NCBI GenBank assembly: GCA_019925105.1
Contig: JAHGAU010000027.1
Span: 248,001 to 312,000, forward strand
Reading direction: 5' to 3'
DNA: 64,000 bases
From: Niebla homalea
Lineage: Eukaryota; Ascomycota; Lecanoromycetes; Lecanorales; Ramalinaceae
Both the position numbers and the translations under genes were made by a program. The notes beneath the pieces were generated by a model. That model was not told the origin of the DNA. It worked only from the letters and a program-made list of their open reading frames with translations, and ran no database searches. This document shows positions 62,464 to 64,000 of this stretch, one piece after another. Within the stretch, counting starts at the first letter, position 1; each line of letters opens with the position of its first letter.

Positions 62464-64000
62464 TTGATTGATTGATTGATTGATTTATACTACGGGTCTA
62501 GCTAAGCTAATTCCGGCATTCCTTAATATACGGCCTTTTGGCCTTATTAATAACCGTAAAAACCTAATACTTATAACGTTAAGGTAAAAACCGGCGTTTA
62601 TCAGGCCTTTACCCTTTATCCTTTAAGGTAAAGGATATTAACGGTTATTTAGAAAGTAATAATCTATTTATATATTCTTTATATTTTAATTTCCTTAAGA
62701 AAATTTATAATATTATAATCGTATTTTTATAAAGGCTATTTTTAAACTTATTACTTTTCCGCTTTTTTATATGTTTATATTACCTTAACCTTATATAATA
62801 CCTTTAAATATCCTTATTAATACTTACGTATTTAATATATATCCCTCTTATATTATTATCGTTATTAACTTTTTTAAAGACTTTTAATAAGCGTTTATTA
62901 TTATATTTTTACGGCTATAAAAGATACTTTCCGGTTTATATAGTTAATATAACCGGTTTCCGTTTTTCTTTTTCTTCTTTAATTAATAACGGGCCTTTTC
63001 CATAAGGTTTTTAATAACCTTATTTATTTTTATAATGAAGCTAAATTATAATAGTAATCCGGTAAATATTATAAACTTAATAATTATCCGGATACTTTAT
63101 TTTATAAATAATATTTAATAATAATTATAAATATTAACTTTTATAATAAATCTTAATTTAACTTCCATAAATAAAGGATAAGAAATAAAAATATATACGG
63201 TATTTTACTTTTTTTATCCGTACTTATATCCGGCGTTTATCCGACCTTCGGTATATATAGTAAATAGGAAGTAAATTAAACCGTTTTTACCCGTCCGGAA
63301 TTAAATTATTAATATATTATTAATTTTTTTTATAATATTATAACGATAAAAATACTTATTAATAATCTTTTTATCGTTAAAAATTAAGTAATAATAACCT
63401 TAAAATATAAAGTTTTTATATTTTTATTAATATTTAATTTATTTTATCGTAGCTTATAAAGTAATCATTATAGCCTTTATTCTTTAAATCTTTTTAATTT
63501 CGGTTTTTTTTACGTTTAACGGGAATTTATATCCGTTTAAGTTAATTTCCGGGATATTAATAAAATTAACCTTTCTTCTAACTTATTTTTACTTTATCTT
63601 AATAAGAAAACAGATAAATATCTTTTATTTATTTTTTTTAACTTAAAACTTATTAAGATTTTAACGGATCCGCTTATTTCTTATTATCGTAATTAAGTAT
63701 ATATTTTTTTTAATTTTATTTAAATAATTATTTAATTTAATAAGACCTTAATTAATAGTATAAAAACCTTAAACTTTAATACCGGGATAAAAATTATTTT
63801 ATAGGCCTTATTAATTATTCTTAAATATTAATTTTAAACTTTCTATAATATTTAAATAAACTTTTTCCTATATCCCGGAATACCCTTAAATATATATTAA
63901 ATAGCCGTAACGTATATTATAATTAATTTTATTATAACCTGGTAAATAATCCGGGCTTTCTATAATATAATTCTTTATATTAATATAATAAGATAAATAA
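62464..64000 (-). mobile_element. LINE 3' part, minus strand, runs off right edge
   Basis: It starts with five TTGA units and the shared 3' terminus (ctacgggtctagctaagctaattccggcattcc). The following 1.5 kb parallels 4034 onward. RIP-degraded; the 5' end lies outside the window. Confidence 0.85.

Noticed and set aside
1..64000. Mitochondrial or centromeric origin of the AT-rich DNA
   Set aside because: CpA depletion with kept CpG and RIP-type changes in recognisable transposons point to RIP on nuclear repeats. No mitochondrial genes or long satellite arrays were seen, though a pericentromeric location cannot be excluded.

Overview
This window looks like nuclear DNA of a filamentous ascomycete (Pezizomycotina). 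Most of it is very AT-rich. In most of the AT-rich part CpA/TpG dinucleotides are nearly absent, TpA is abundant and CpG is kept. That is the footprint of repeat-induced point mutation (RIP). The repeats are fungal types: Tad1-like LINEs, a Ty1/copia element, a Tc1/mariner-type DDE transposon, hAT-like MITEs and short solo LTRs. No rRNA gene, tRNA gene, CRISPR array or bacterial feature was seen.

Layout. 1-13.7 kb: two RIP-degraded LINEs on the minus strand (the first runs off the left edge and carries a small un-RIPed solo LTR), a LINE fragment, and unassigned AT-rich DNA. 13.7-18.0 kb: the only sizeable island of normal base composition. It holds two candidate genes: a Ser-rich protein on the minus strand (14834-15463) and a spliced acidic protein with a Cys/His cluster on the plus strand (16600-17921). 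A third, weak ORF lies between them. 18.1-19.7 kb: a complete DDE transposon with long terminal inverted repeats, whose dead transposase can still be read in frame. 20.6-26.8 kb: two hAT-like MITEs with 8-bp target duplications, a partial LINE and one end of a second hAT-like family. 26.8-34.5 kb: anonymous AT-rich DNA. 34.5-40.3 kb: full-length LINE on the plus strand. 40.3-50 kb: mosaic of copia remnants, short repeats, a minisatellite, and a RIP-mutated second copy of the island's Ser-rich gene, itself interrupted by a solo LTR. 50.2-57.7 kb: a 5'-truncated LINE beside a full-length LINE that has split an older repeat. 57.7-62.5 kb: anonymous AT-rich DNA. 62.5-64 kb: the 3' part of another LINE.

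There are no operons. The main biological point is the contrast between the un-mutated island and its surroundings. One segment of the island, bounded by 32-bp direct repeats, exists elsewhere in the window as a RIP-destroyed copy. The insertions that still look un-mutated are all short, which agrees with the known minimum length for RIP. Neither island protein was recognised, and neither shows an obvious signal peptide.
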